Positions 26,427 to 33,684 of a DNA stretch of 64,000 bases are shown here, piece after piece (the stretch's first letter is position 1; each line of letters starts with the position of its first letter). Source of the stretch: Adhaeribacter rhizoryzae (GTDB lineage: Bacteria; Bacteroidota; Bacteroidia; Cytophagales; Hymenobacteraceae); the NCBI RefSeq assembly GCF_008629685.1, contig NZ_VWSF01000012.1, forward strand, positions 118,506 to 182,505. The letters run 5' to 3'. The position numbers were made by a program, and so were the translations under genes. Under the pieces are notes generated by a model. The model was not told where the DNA came from, did no database searches, and saw only the letters and a program-made list of their open reading frames with translations.

Positions 26427-26493
26427 ACCAGTTTAAGTTTTTTCGCTGTATCGTTTTTCAATTTTGCATAAACAATTTTAAAAGAATAATGCC

Positions 26494-26946
26494 ATGCAAA
26501 AACGATTCAACATTAAAGCAGTAGCTCCAAATGCGTTAAAAGCAATGATTGGTTTAGAAACTTATCTTTCTCAGTGTTCTATCTCCAAAACAACCAAAGA
26601 ACTTATTAAAATCCGTGCTTCACAAATCAACGGGTGTGCGTTTTGCATCAATATTCACACGCAAGACGCCATTAAAAATGGCGAAGCCAATCAGCGTATT
26701 TTTTTGCTGAATGTTTGGAGAGAAGCGGAGGGAATTTTTACGGAAGAAGAAAAAGTAGTATTGGCAATAACGGAAGAGATAACTTTAATTCATCAAAATG
26801 GATTATCGGATGACACTTACACAGTCGCTCTACAATTTTTTAGCGAAACCCAAATTGCAGATATTATAATGGCAGTTACTACCATTAATCTCTGGAACAG
26901 GATTGTATTAAGCACCCACCTATTAATAGGACAAAGTCTTGCATAA
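26494..26946 (+). CDS. Carboxymuconolactone decarboxylase family (AhpD-like) protein
   Basis: 150 residues, all-helical. The AhpD-type redox motif is complete: CAFCINIHTQDA (about 49-60, CxxCxxxH). Alkylhydroperoxidase activity using the two cysteines and histidine is expected from the motif; the physiological substrate is unknown. The preceding Crp/Fnr gene probably controls it. A terminator follows. Confidence 0.92.
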   Translation: MQKRFNIKAVAPNALKAMIGLETYLSQCSISKTTKELIKIRASQINGCAFCINIHTQDAIKNGEANQRIFLLNVWREAEGIFTEEEKVVLAITEEITLIHQNGLSDDTYTVALQFFSETQIADIIMAVTTINLWNRIVLSTHLLIGQSLA

Positions 26947-26959
26947 GACTACCATAAAT

Positions 26960-26991
26960 AAAAATCGCAGGTTTAACGACCTGCGATTTTT
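26960..26991 (+). terminator. Terminator of the AhpD-like gene
   Basis: 13-bp perfect stem AAAAATCGCAGGT (26960-26972) with 26979-26991, 6-base loop, T-run. Confidence 0.88.
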
Positions 26992-27168
26992 ACTAGAGGA
27001 AAAAAGCTTTTGGTTTATTCTGCTTTGAACGAATATAGTACGCCTGCAATGAATAATAAGAAACTAAGTAGTTATGTGAATATGCAGAAAGAATGAGTGA
27101 GGAAAGGTTTGAAATGTAAAAGACCGCAGGTAACCTTACCTTGCTAAAAGCGGGGCATCTGTAGTTGG

Positions 27169-27486
27169 GTGACCTCTGCAAATCAACTAACTTTTACCAT
27201 TGCCCCTAGTCTAGCTATCCAGAACCTTCTGCTAAATTTGGCCAATTTAGATTTATATATATTCCAAAATGGACTGATAAAATTCAAGCGGAGTGGGCAA
27301 GAACCCTTCTGCTTAACAGGACTGCCTGAGCTTACAGCAGCGCAATTGCAAAGAACAGTTGACACTATAAATCTAGCCTTTCCTGATTCAAATGTCGTGA
27401 AATATAAATCTATTATCTCATCTTTAATACCCGATAATAACGATCGCCATGAGCTCGCGGCGGCATACGTTGTGGTGCAGAAGTAA
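27169..27486 (+). pseudogene. PIN-domain (VapC-like) toxin remnant with frameshifts
   Basis: The frame from GTG 27169 reads LLLNLANLDLY, then drifts to unrelated sequence from about 27256, then returns to LPELTAAQLQRTVDTINLAF and PDNNDRHELAAA. In the next frame, the same stretch (27257-27322) encodes PKWTDKIQAEWARTLLLNRT. Joined, these form the middle and end of a PIN-domain protein (KW.xEI..EW.RNLL, then P.DDRHVLAAA). Two compensating frameshifts are therefore needed. The N-terminal catalytic Asp and the C-terminus are not found. A decayed toxin gene. Confidence 0.7.
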
Positions 27487-27498
27487 TTGTAACGGCTC

Positions 27499-27550
27499 CG
27501 GGAGGAAGCTATTTAGCAAGGAACCAATAAATTCCTTCCTGAATGACAGT
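27499..27550. repeat. Degenerate copy of the GTCATTC palindrome family
   Basis: GGGAGGAAGCTATTTAGCA and the right arm TTCCTTCCTGAATGACAG resemble the palindromes at 36822-36908 and 60750-60820. The left GTCATTC end is missing. Confidence 0.5.
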
Positions 27551-27625
27551 TTTGGATTTCAATAACCAATAAAAAATAGCGTTAGAAACGCGTTGCGTTG
27601 TTTATTAAGCAAAAGAATAATTTAC

Positions 27626-28336
27626 ATGAAGCAGATAATAATATTAATGGTATTGGCATTTACCGGTACCGGCGCTGTGGCCCAGATAGATTTAAAGAAA
27701 ATAAAACAGGCCGTAACCCAAAGTACGCTTTCGAACCAGGAGGTAAGTGCCGGTTTAAAGGAAGCGCTCACCAAAGGCGCCACCAAGGGCTCCGAACTGG
27801 TATCGCAGGTAGATGGCTATTATAAAAATCCGGAAATAAAAATACCTTTTCCGGCGGAAGTTAGAAACGTAGAAACCAAACTGCGGCAAATAGGCATGGG
27901 CGCCGAAGTAGATAAATTTGTGCTGGCCCTGAACCGCGCGGCGGAGGATGCTGCCCAAGAAGCCAAACCGGTTTTTGTATCGGCTATTAAACAAATGACC
28001 ATTCAGGATGCTTTTGCTATTTTAAAAGGCCAGCCCGATGCCGCTACGCAATATTTGCAGCGCACCACTTCCGATGAGCTAACCCAAAAATTTAAGCCTA
28101 TTATTCAGAATTCGCTGGCAAAGGTAAACGCCACGCAATATTACGCTACCTTAATAAATACGTACAACAAAATTCCGCTGGTAAAAAAAGTAAACCCTAA
28201 CCTCGACGATTACGCCACCGCCAAGGCGCTGGATGGTTTATTTTTAATGGTAGCCAAAGAAGAGAAAAATATTCGCCAGAACCCGCAGGCCCGCACCTCC
28301 GAAATATTGAAGAAAGTATTCAGCAGCCAAAGCTAG
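27626..28336 (+). CDS. DUF4197 domain-containing exported protein
   Basis: About 236 residues from ATG 27626 (MKQIIILMVLAFTGTGAVAQ signal peptide). The frame is open from TTG 27593 but that start adds an unlikely leader. The mature part matches DUF4197: LSNQEVSAGLKEAL near the N-terminus, YYKNPEIKIPFPAE, FKPIIQNSL and YATAKALDGLF. Predicted periplasmic, all-helical; function unknown. Confidence 0.88.
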   Translation: MKQIIILMVLAFTGTGAVAQIDLKKIKQAVTQSTLSNQEVSAGLKEALTKGATKGSELVSQVDGYYKNPEIKIPFPAEVRNVETKLRQIGMGAEVDKFVLALNRAAEDAAQEAKPVFVSAIKQMTIQDAFAILKGQPDAATQYLQRTTSDELTQKFKPIIQNSLAKVNATQYYATLINTYNKIPLVKKVNPNLDDYATAKALDGLFLMVAKEEKNIRQNPQARTSEILKKVFSSQS

Positions 28337-28371
28337 CGCTAGGTTAATTAGAGAGAAATTATAAAAATATT

Positions 28372-28410
28372 AAATATCCGGCATCCAACTTTCCTGGATG
28401 CCGGATATTT
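28372..28410. terminator. Bidirectional terminator
   Basis: Perfect 16-bp stem, 28372-28387 with 28395-28410, 7-base loop. It serves both the DUF4197 gene and the convergent DUF4126 gene. Confidence 0.88.
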
Positions 28411-28411
28411 T

Positions 28412-28891
28412 TTAGCCCTTAGCTATCTGGTAGCCGCCCGCCAGGGCTAAGGTATCTTCCAGTACAGCAATAGTGGTATCGGGCCAACCGGTGGTTTGTA
28501 CCAGCTTTTGGCGCACCGTAAAGAATACGTAAGTTGCCGCCGCTGCTGCCAACCCACCCAGTAAAAAACCAACGGCCTGGCTTTGCTTATTGGCCATTGC
28601 CAGGGTAGCGCCAGCCAGAGCACCCGATAAAACCCGGGCACCTAATTGGGCCGGTTCTATGCGGTTGGGCGTAAAAGGCATTTTATCGCCGAGCAACTCG
28701 GCCCCCGCCGCTATTTTTAACCCCTGCGCCACTTTGGGTACCTGCAGGTAATGCAACGGCGAAAAGTTTAATTGTCCGGTTGGTGACTTAACCAGTAAGT
28801 GGCTCAGCAACGCCGGCGCGGCTGCAGCGCGCATACCGGCTACAGCGCCCATGCCCATAATACGAAAATATGTTTTAGTTCTTTTTTTCAT
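28412..28891 (-). CDS. DUF4126-like small membrane protein
   Basis: 159 residues, alanine- and glycine-rich, with three or four hydrophobic segments. GAVAGMRAAAAPALLSHLL at the N-terminus and the later LSGALAGATL plus AVLEDTLALAGGY fit the DUF4126 family. The first 11 residues are basic; an internal Met (residue 12 or 14) is an equally possible start. Inner-membrane location; role unknown. Confidence 0.72.
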   Translation of the reverse strand: MKKRTKTYFRIMGMGAVAGMRAAAAPALLSHLLVKSPTGQLNFSPLHYLQVPKVAQGLKIAAGAELLGDKMPFTPNRIEPAQLGARVLSGALAGATLAMANKQSQAVGFLLGGLAAAAATYVFFTVRQKLVQTTGWPDTTIAVLEDTLALAGGYQIAKG

Positions 28892-29155
28892 CTGTTGTGG
28901 TTTAGGATAAAATAAAGATACGCAGGCCTTTTAAGGAATGTTCTTTTATGCTGATAAGAAGCCGGCATAGAAAAATAGCAGGCTTGCTTACTACCCGTTA
29001 AAGCTATGTCTGAACCGGTCGCATTTGGTTTAACTAATATTTTAAATTTAATTGCCATTTAATATTTAAAGTCGCTTAGCAGTTTAGCAGCGGTTTATAA
29101 TTATTTTAGACCGATTAATTGCGTTAATTCACCACATATAATAAATAAAAACAAG

Positions 29156-30187
29156 ATGAAAAAATGGAATTTTGGTATAGTTGGAGCCGGCATGATTGCA
29201 AATTTCCACGCAAAAGCCATTCAAAGTTTACCAAATGCAAACCTGGCCGGTATTTGCAGCGATGTGCCGGAGCAAACCCGCCTGGTAGCCGAAAAATACA
29301 ATTGCAAAGCCTTTGGCAGCAACGAAGAAATGTTGTCTTCGCCGGATATTGATATTGTTACCATTGCTACACCCAGCGGCGTACACATGGAACCCGCTAT
29401 TATGGCTGCGCAATACGGTAAACATACCATTGTAGAAAAGCCCGTGGAAATAACTTTAGACCGCATCGACCAAATGATTGCGGCCCATAAAGCCGCCGGT
29501 ACCCAGTTAGGCGCTGTATTTAATTTCCGTTTTAACGATGCCGTACAATTATTAAAACAAACCGTAGAAGCTGGCCGGTTTGGTAAAATCAGTCATGCCT
29601 CGGTGCAGGTACCCTGGTGGCGCAAACCCGAATATTACGCCGGTAGCTGGCGCGGCACCTGGAAAATGGACGGCGGCGGCGCGCTCATGAACCAGTCAAT
29701 TCACATGGTAGATATGCTGCAATATTTAATGGGGCCACTCGCTTCGTTGCAGGCTTATACTGCTACCATTGCCCACGAAATTGAAGTAGAAGATACCGCT
29801 ACCGCCGTAGTGCAGTTTAAAAATAATGCCCTGGGTGCTATCTACGGTTCTACCGCCTCGTTCCCCGGTCAGCTCCGTCGCATCGAAATTACCGGCACCA
29901 AAGGCACCGCCGTGCTGGTAGAAAACAGTTTTAGCGTTTGGGATTTTGCCGACCAAACCGAAGAAGACAACGCTGTTTTAACCAGGTTCCAGAACGAAAC
30001 TACCGGCGGCGCTTCCGACCCATCAGCTATTCCGTTTGAGCCGCACGCCAAAAACTTCGCCGCCTTTATCGCCGCCCTCGACGAAAACCGGCCTTTTGAA
30101 ATAGACGGCACCGAAGCCCGCAAAGCCGTAGAAATAATTCTGGCCGTTTACCAATCGGCGAAAGAAAAGAAGATGTATACGTTTTAA
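29156..30187 (+). CDS. Gfo/Idh/MocA family oxidoreductase
   Basis: 343 residues, cytoplasmic. N-terminal Rossmann fold with GIVGAGMIANFHAKAI (about 6-21), VEKPVEIT in the middle (Lys of EKP is catalytic in the family) and the C-terminal alpha/beta domain with WKMDGGGALMNQSIHMVDM (about 168-186), where the histidine is the likely acid. It oxidises or reduces a sugar or cyclitol with NAD(P); the substrate is not deducible. It stands alone. Confidence 0.92.
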   Translation: MKKWNFGIVGAGMIANFHAKAIQSLPNANLAGICSDVPEQTRLVAEKYNCKAFGSNEEMLSSPDIDIVTIATPSGVHMEPAIMAAQYGKHTIVEKPVEITLDRIDQMIAAHKAAGTQLGAVFNFRFNDAVQLLKQTVEAGRFGKISHASVQVPWWRKPEYYAGSWRGTWKMDGGGALMNQSIHMVDMLQYLMGPLASLQAYTATIAHEIEVEDTATAVVQFKNNALGAIYGSTASFPGQLRRIEITGTKGTAVLVENSFSVWDFADQTEEDNAVLTRFQNETTGGASDPSAIPFEPHAKNFAAFIAALDENRPFEIDGTEARKAVEIILAVYQSAKEKKMYTF

Positions 30188-30433
30188 ATAAAGCGTTGCC
30201 TTAAATATTTACAGCCTGAAGTGCCGGTTATGGGTAAACTTCAAGCTGTAATATTTTTATGGGGTAGAAGGAAGGTGATTTGTAAGGGAATTTAATATTT
30301 ACTACCGCCAGTTACGGCTCTGCCTAAACTGACAGCATTTAAAGAAAGAGTTATGAAGGGTAATTTTATTTTTTGTAAAATATAAAAAACCTTTATATGA
30401 GGATACTTTAGTTTTATTGGTATTTATTTAAAC

Positions 30434-30706
30434 CTAAGCGGAAACCAATGCCAGATGTTTACCTGTGGTGGTATCGAAAACTAACTGAAATTGATTTTTT
30501 CCCAGGGTAACGTGTTGGGTATAATTTTTTAGAGGTACTACCTGGCCAATATAATCTTCCAGCACCAATTCGCTGGCTTCAATGGTGGTTGCCTCTATGT
30601 CTTCTTCATGGTAACAGTGCGTATAGATTTCATCGGTATCCAGGCAGGTTATCGAAAAACCTTCTGGCTCTTGTTGGTACTCGTAGGTAAGGGTTAATAA
30701 GGCCAT
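30434..30706 (-). CDS. HicB-like antitoxin, partner of HicA
   Basis: 90 residues. LTYEYQQEPEGFSITCLDTDEIYTHC in parts recalls the partial RNase-H fold of HicB, with an acidic middle. It ends with VTLGKNQFQLVF. It follows the HicA-like gene by 4 bp on the same strand. The helix-turn-helix part of long HicB proteins is missing. The assignment relies mainly on the partner. Confidence 0.65.
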   Translation of the reverse strand: MALLTLTYEYQQEPEGFSITCLDTDEIYTHCYHEEDIEATTIEASELVLEDYIGQVVPLKNYTQHVTLGKNQFQLVFDTTTGKHLALVSA

Positions 30707-30710
30707 CCGC

Positions 30711-30929
30711 TTAAATATTATCTTCAGCTAATTTAACACTGTTTTTTATACTGTTCAACGTTCCTATAGGTATATTGTTATTCCCATGAACGGCAACAAT
30801 ACAGCTTTTGCCATTTTTCTTAAATTTTTTATGGCTACCTTTCTGACTTACCAATTCCCAGCCATTCTTCACTAGCTCTTTTATGACCTCTTTGGCGGTC
30901 ATTGGAGTTTTCCATTGATAATTGCTCAT
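30711..30929 (-). CDS. hicA: HicA-type mRNA interferase toxin
   Basis: 72 residues. The conserved dsRBD-like fold is clear: TAKEVIKELVKNGWELVSQ, GSHKKFKK with the catalytic His, and the late GTLNSIKNS helix. Cleaves mRNA when not held by HicB. The start could also be Met10 (30902), which gives the usual 63-residue HicA. Toxin precedes antitoxin, the common order for HicAB. Confidence 0.85.
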   Translation of the reverse strand: MSNYQWKTPMTAKEVIKELVKNGWELVSQKGSHKKFKKNGKSCIVAVHGNNNIPIGTLNSIKNSVKLAEDNI

Positions 30930-31054
30930 GCATTATTAAAGTTTAAACGGCCGGAAAGTATAAGACAATTAATTGAAATATTATCTGGTATTTTTGAGGC
31001 ATTTACGATAAGAACTAAATTTTTGAAAACCCTTTAATTAAAATATATTCCTAA

Positions 31055-31742
31055 CCTGGCGCGCGTTTAGCGGAGCGTAACGAGTGCCAACATCAGCCCG
31101 TTCTAAAAGCCTTAACCAAATATAATTCTTAAATAGCTGCCAAGAATGTCGGAAAAGTATAAATTCAATGATTCCCAAGGTATTTATTTTGTGACTGCCA
31201 CGGTTGTTCATTGGATAGACTTATTTACCCGTAAAGAATGCAAACACATTATACTCCAATCACTGCAATATTGTCAGGAACAAAAAGGCTTGGTTATACA
31301 TGGGTGGTGTTTAATGGAAAGCCATTTGCACCTGGTAATAAGTACCAGCGGTGAACCTTTGTCTGCTATTATGCGCGATTTTAAAAAGCATACCAGTCGG
31401 CAATTGGTAAAAACGCTTTTGGAAGTAAATGAAAGCCGGCGGGAATGGTTACTGCGGGCCTTTACCAAGGCCGGCGAAAACCTACAACGGATAAAGCATT
31501 ATAAAGTCTGGCAAGACGGCAATCATCCTGTGCTTTTGGATAGCAATTATTTGCAGGAGCAAAAGTTAAACTATCTCCATCAGAACCCCGTGGAAAGTGA
31601 AATTGTGGAAGAGCCGGAAAATTACTTGTATTCTTCTGCCAGGGATTACGCCGGGAAAGCTGGGCTGTTGAAGGTAGTGTTGCTGTCCTAAAGATAAGAG
31701 TATCTTTGGCACGCGTTACGCTATCGCTAAACGCGCGCCAGG
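31055..31742. mobile_element. RAYT/REPtron-like element with matching inverted ends
   Basis: Left end 31055-31090 (36 bp) and right end 31706-31742 (37 bp) are inverted copies that I align with four differences. Both contain CCTGGCGCGCGTTTAGCG. Each end can itself fold around TTAGCG/CGCTAA-type arms. The transposase gene at 31146-31691 lies between them. This is the layout of a REP-associated tyrosine transposase with its own REP pair. Confidence 0.75.
31146..31691 (+). CDS. REP-associated tyrosine (Y1/HUH) transposase
   Basis: 181 residues. The HUH-type metal site is HGWCLMESHLHLVIS (His-Leu-His, about 56-70). The start region YFVTATVVHWIDLFTRKEC and the end YLHQNPVESEIVEEPENYLYSS are typical of the RAYT/IS200-like group. 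The conserved tyrosine is probably that of the LNYLHQNP stretch. Such single-domain transposases are usually domesticated and process REP palindromes in the same genome. The gene appears intact and is flanked by inverted repeats that fit its presumed substrate. Confidence 0.88.
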   Translation: MSEKYKFNDSQGIYFVTATVVHWIDLFTRKECKHIILQSLQYCQEQKGLVIHGWCLMESHLHLVISTSGEPLSAIMRDFKKHTSRQLVKTLLEVNESRREWLLRAFTKAGENLQRIKHYKVWQDGNHPVLLDSNYLQEQKLNYLHQNPVESEIVEEPENYLYSSARDYAGKAGLLKVVLLS

Positions 31743-31792
31743 TAGTGGTTTACGATAGAAACAAAATTGTTAGTATTTTATAAATAAAATAT

Positions 31793-32266
31793 ATGTTCTC
31801 CTTTTTTCGTAGTTCTCCTAAAACAACTTCACAAGCTTACTTCAGCCCTGGCGAAACTTGTTTAAACGCGATTATCTCGGGCATAAACAAGGTGCAACGG
31901 TCGCTTAAAATATGCGTGTTTACTATTTCCGACGACCGGATTACGCGGGCAATATTGCAGGCCCACCGAAAAGGCGTTCAGGTTAAAATACTCACCGACA
32001 ACGAAAAGCTTTTCGATAAGGGCTCCGATATTCGGGAACTGGCGCAGGCGGGTGTTCCGGTCCGTATTGATAATTCGCCTAACCACATGCACCATAAGTT
32101 TGCTATTCTGGACGATAAAACCGTGCTCACCGGCAGCTACAACTGGACCCGCAGCGCTGCCCTGTACAACCACGAAAACCTGATTACCTCGGGTGATACA
32201 AACTTGGTGAAAGATTTTGGCCGCGAGTTTGATCGGTTGTGGGCCGAAATGGTGCCTTTTAAATAA
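31793..32266 (+). CDS. Phospholipase D-like nuclease (single HKD)
   Basis: 157 residues with one HKD motif: HMHHKFAILDDKTVLTGSYN (about 99-118). Single-HKD members such as the Nuc endonuclease and Zucchini-like proteins act as dimers. No signal peptide is seen; the N-terminus starts MFSFFRSSPKTT and could hold a short hydrophobic anchor. Likely a cytoplasmic nuclease or phosphodiesterase. Stands alone. Confidence 0.88.
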   Translation: MFSFFRSSPKTTSQAYFSPGETCLNAIISGINKVQRSLKICVFTISDDRITRAILQAHRKGVQVKILTDNEKLFDKGSDIRELAQAGVPVRIDNSPNHMHHKFAILDDKTVLTGSYNWTRSAALYNHENLITSGDTNLVKDFGREFDRLWAEMVPFK

Positions 32267-32442
32267 TTATTGCAGACGATTTAACTTCTTGGGGAAATAT
32301 TAAAGTAAAATCACCCCAGAACCCCTACCGGAAAGACCAACTTTCTGAAAAAAGGAGGGAGCTAAGCCGATGCTTTTGCGAAGGTTTATCCAAGAGGATT
32401 TAAGGCGTTTCTGTATTTTCTGACCTTACTATTTATTACTTA

Positions 32443-33681
32443 TTAAGGCTTTTTCGAGGTTTCCTGCAACATGCGGTAAGTCATAAAGCCTAGCAGGCCG
32501 ATAACCAGAATAATAGCTACCCAGATAATATTGCTGTTGGTAAAAATGGTGGCAGTTTTTGGTGCGTTGGGAGTAGCTAGCGGTTTAAGGCGGGTGGGGG
32601 TAATAAGAGGTAAGTTGCCGGGGATGCTGTCTTTAAAGTAAGCCAGGTCGTAATTGGGCGGGAAAACTTCTTCGTTGCCGAACGCCAGGTGATACGAGTG
32701 GTTTTTTTGCAGCGAGGCAACCAAGTAGGTATTCAGGAAATAAAACTGAATATTTTTTAGCTGCAACGGCGGGTTATCCTGGTTGTTAATAACGAGGTAA
32801 AAATCATCGGATTTAAAATTGTTTAAAGTAAACGTGTTTTCCTGGTCTGATTGCAGCCGGAAAGTAGCCACAGGTTCGGAGGTTTTATAAGTTTTGCGTC
32901 GCCGCTTTTTCCGGAATTGTCCTGCGTAAAGCGTAGCCTCCCGCACGTAATAAGTTGGGTTGGTAATAGTAAATAGTAGTTTATCGGCGTGTACCGGAAC
33001 CGGGGTTTTGAAGAAAATAAAGGTTTGTTTGAGGTCGGCGCTGTCGGTTTGGCTAAACTGTACGTGGGGTACGGCGGTGTATTTGCCGTTCTCGGAAAAA
33101 GTATCGTAATAACCCGCCGATAAAATATTAAGCGGAGCACTCGTGGAGTCGTTTATAATGAGCCGGTAATATTCGTAATCGCTGAGCGGGAAATTAAGCA
33201 GGTTTACTCTAGCAGTGGCAGCCTGGCTGTAGAGCGAATGCAGGAAATATTGGTCTTCGAGGCCGTACCAGGTTTGCGCATCGTTGCTGCCGCTGAGGCT
33301 GGCTTTTTTACGCACGTTGGTGTTTTTAATAAGCAGGCTAATGTTGTTTATTTTGCTTCGGCTGGGGTTGCGTAAAATTAAGGTGGTGTTACCGCCCGGC
33401 ATCAGGGTTTTCTGTACAACTTCGTACTCCCGGAATAATTTACGGGTTTGTACAGGCTTTTCCCGTTCCAGTATGTAAGGCACTTCACGGTGCGCGGTGT
33501 CGTAGAGCCTAATATCTGAGAAATCGGTTTTGAGGTGGGCACCAACGGCAGGTGTAAGGGCAATTTTATAAAAACCACTGGCCGGTACCGGGGGCAAAGC
33601 GGCCTGGTATTGGAAGTTTTGCCCGAAGGCAATTTGCACTCCCAATATTAAGTTCAGCAATAGGAAAGCTAACTTCGGCAT
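32443..33681 (-). CDS. DUF3999 family exported protein
   Basis: 412 residues. A signal peptide (MPKLAFLLLNLILGVQIAFG) opens the protein, beta-rich domains follow (FYKIALTPAVGAHLKTDFSDIRLYD), and a single transmembrane helix at about 380-402 lies near the C-terminus. The YKIALTPA...DIRLYD segment and the partner gene point to DUF3999. It follows the DUF2339 gene by 3 bp on the same strand. The pair probably forms a membrane complex of unknown role. Confidence 0.83.
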   Translation of the reverse strand: MPKLAFLLLNLILGVQIAFGQNFQYQAALPPVPASGFYKIALTPAVGAHLKTDFSDIRLYDTAHREVPYILEREKPVQTRKLFREYEVVQKTLMPGGNTTLILRNPSRSKINNISLLIKNTNVRKKASLSGSNDAQTWYGLEDQYFLHSLYSQAATARVNLLNFPLSDYEYYRLIINDSTSAPLNILSAGYYDTFSENGKYTAVPHVQFSQTDSADLKQTFIFFKTPVPVHADKLLFTITNPTYYVREATLYAGQFRKKRRRKTYKTSEPVATFRLQSDQENTFTLNNFKSDDFYLVINNQDNPPLQLKNIQFYFLNTYLVASLQKNHSYHLAFGNEEVFPPNYDLAYFKDSIPGNLPLITPTRLKPLATPNAPKTATIFTNSNIIWVAIILVIGLLGFMTYRMLQETSKKP

Positions 33682-33684
33682 GGA

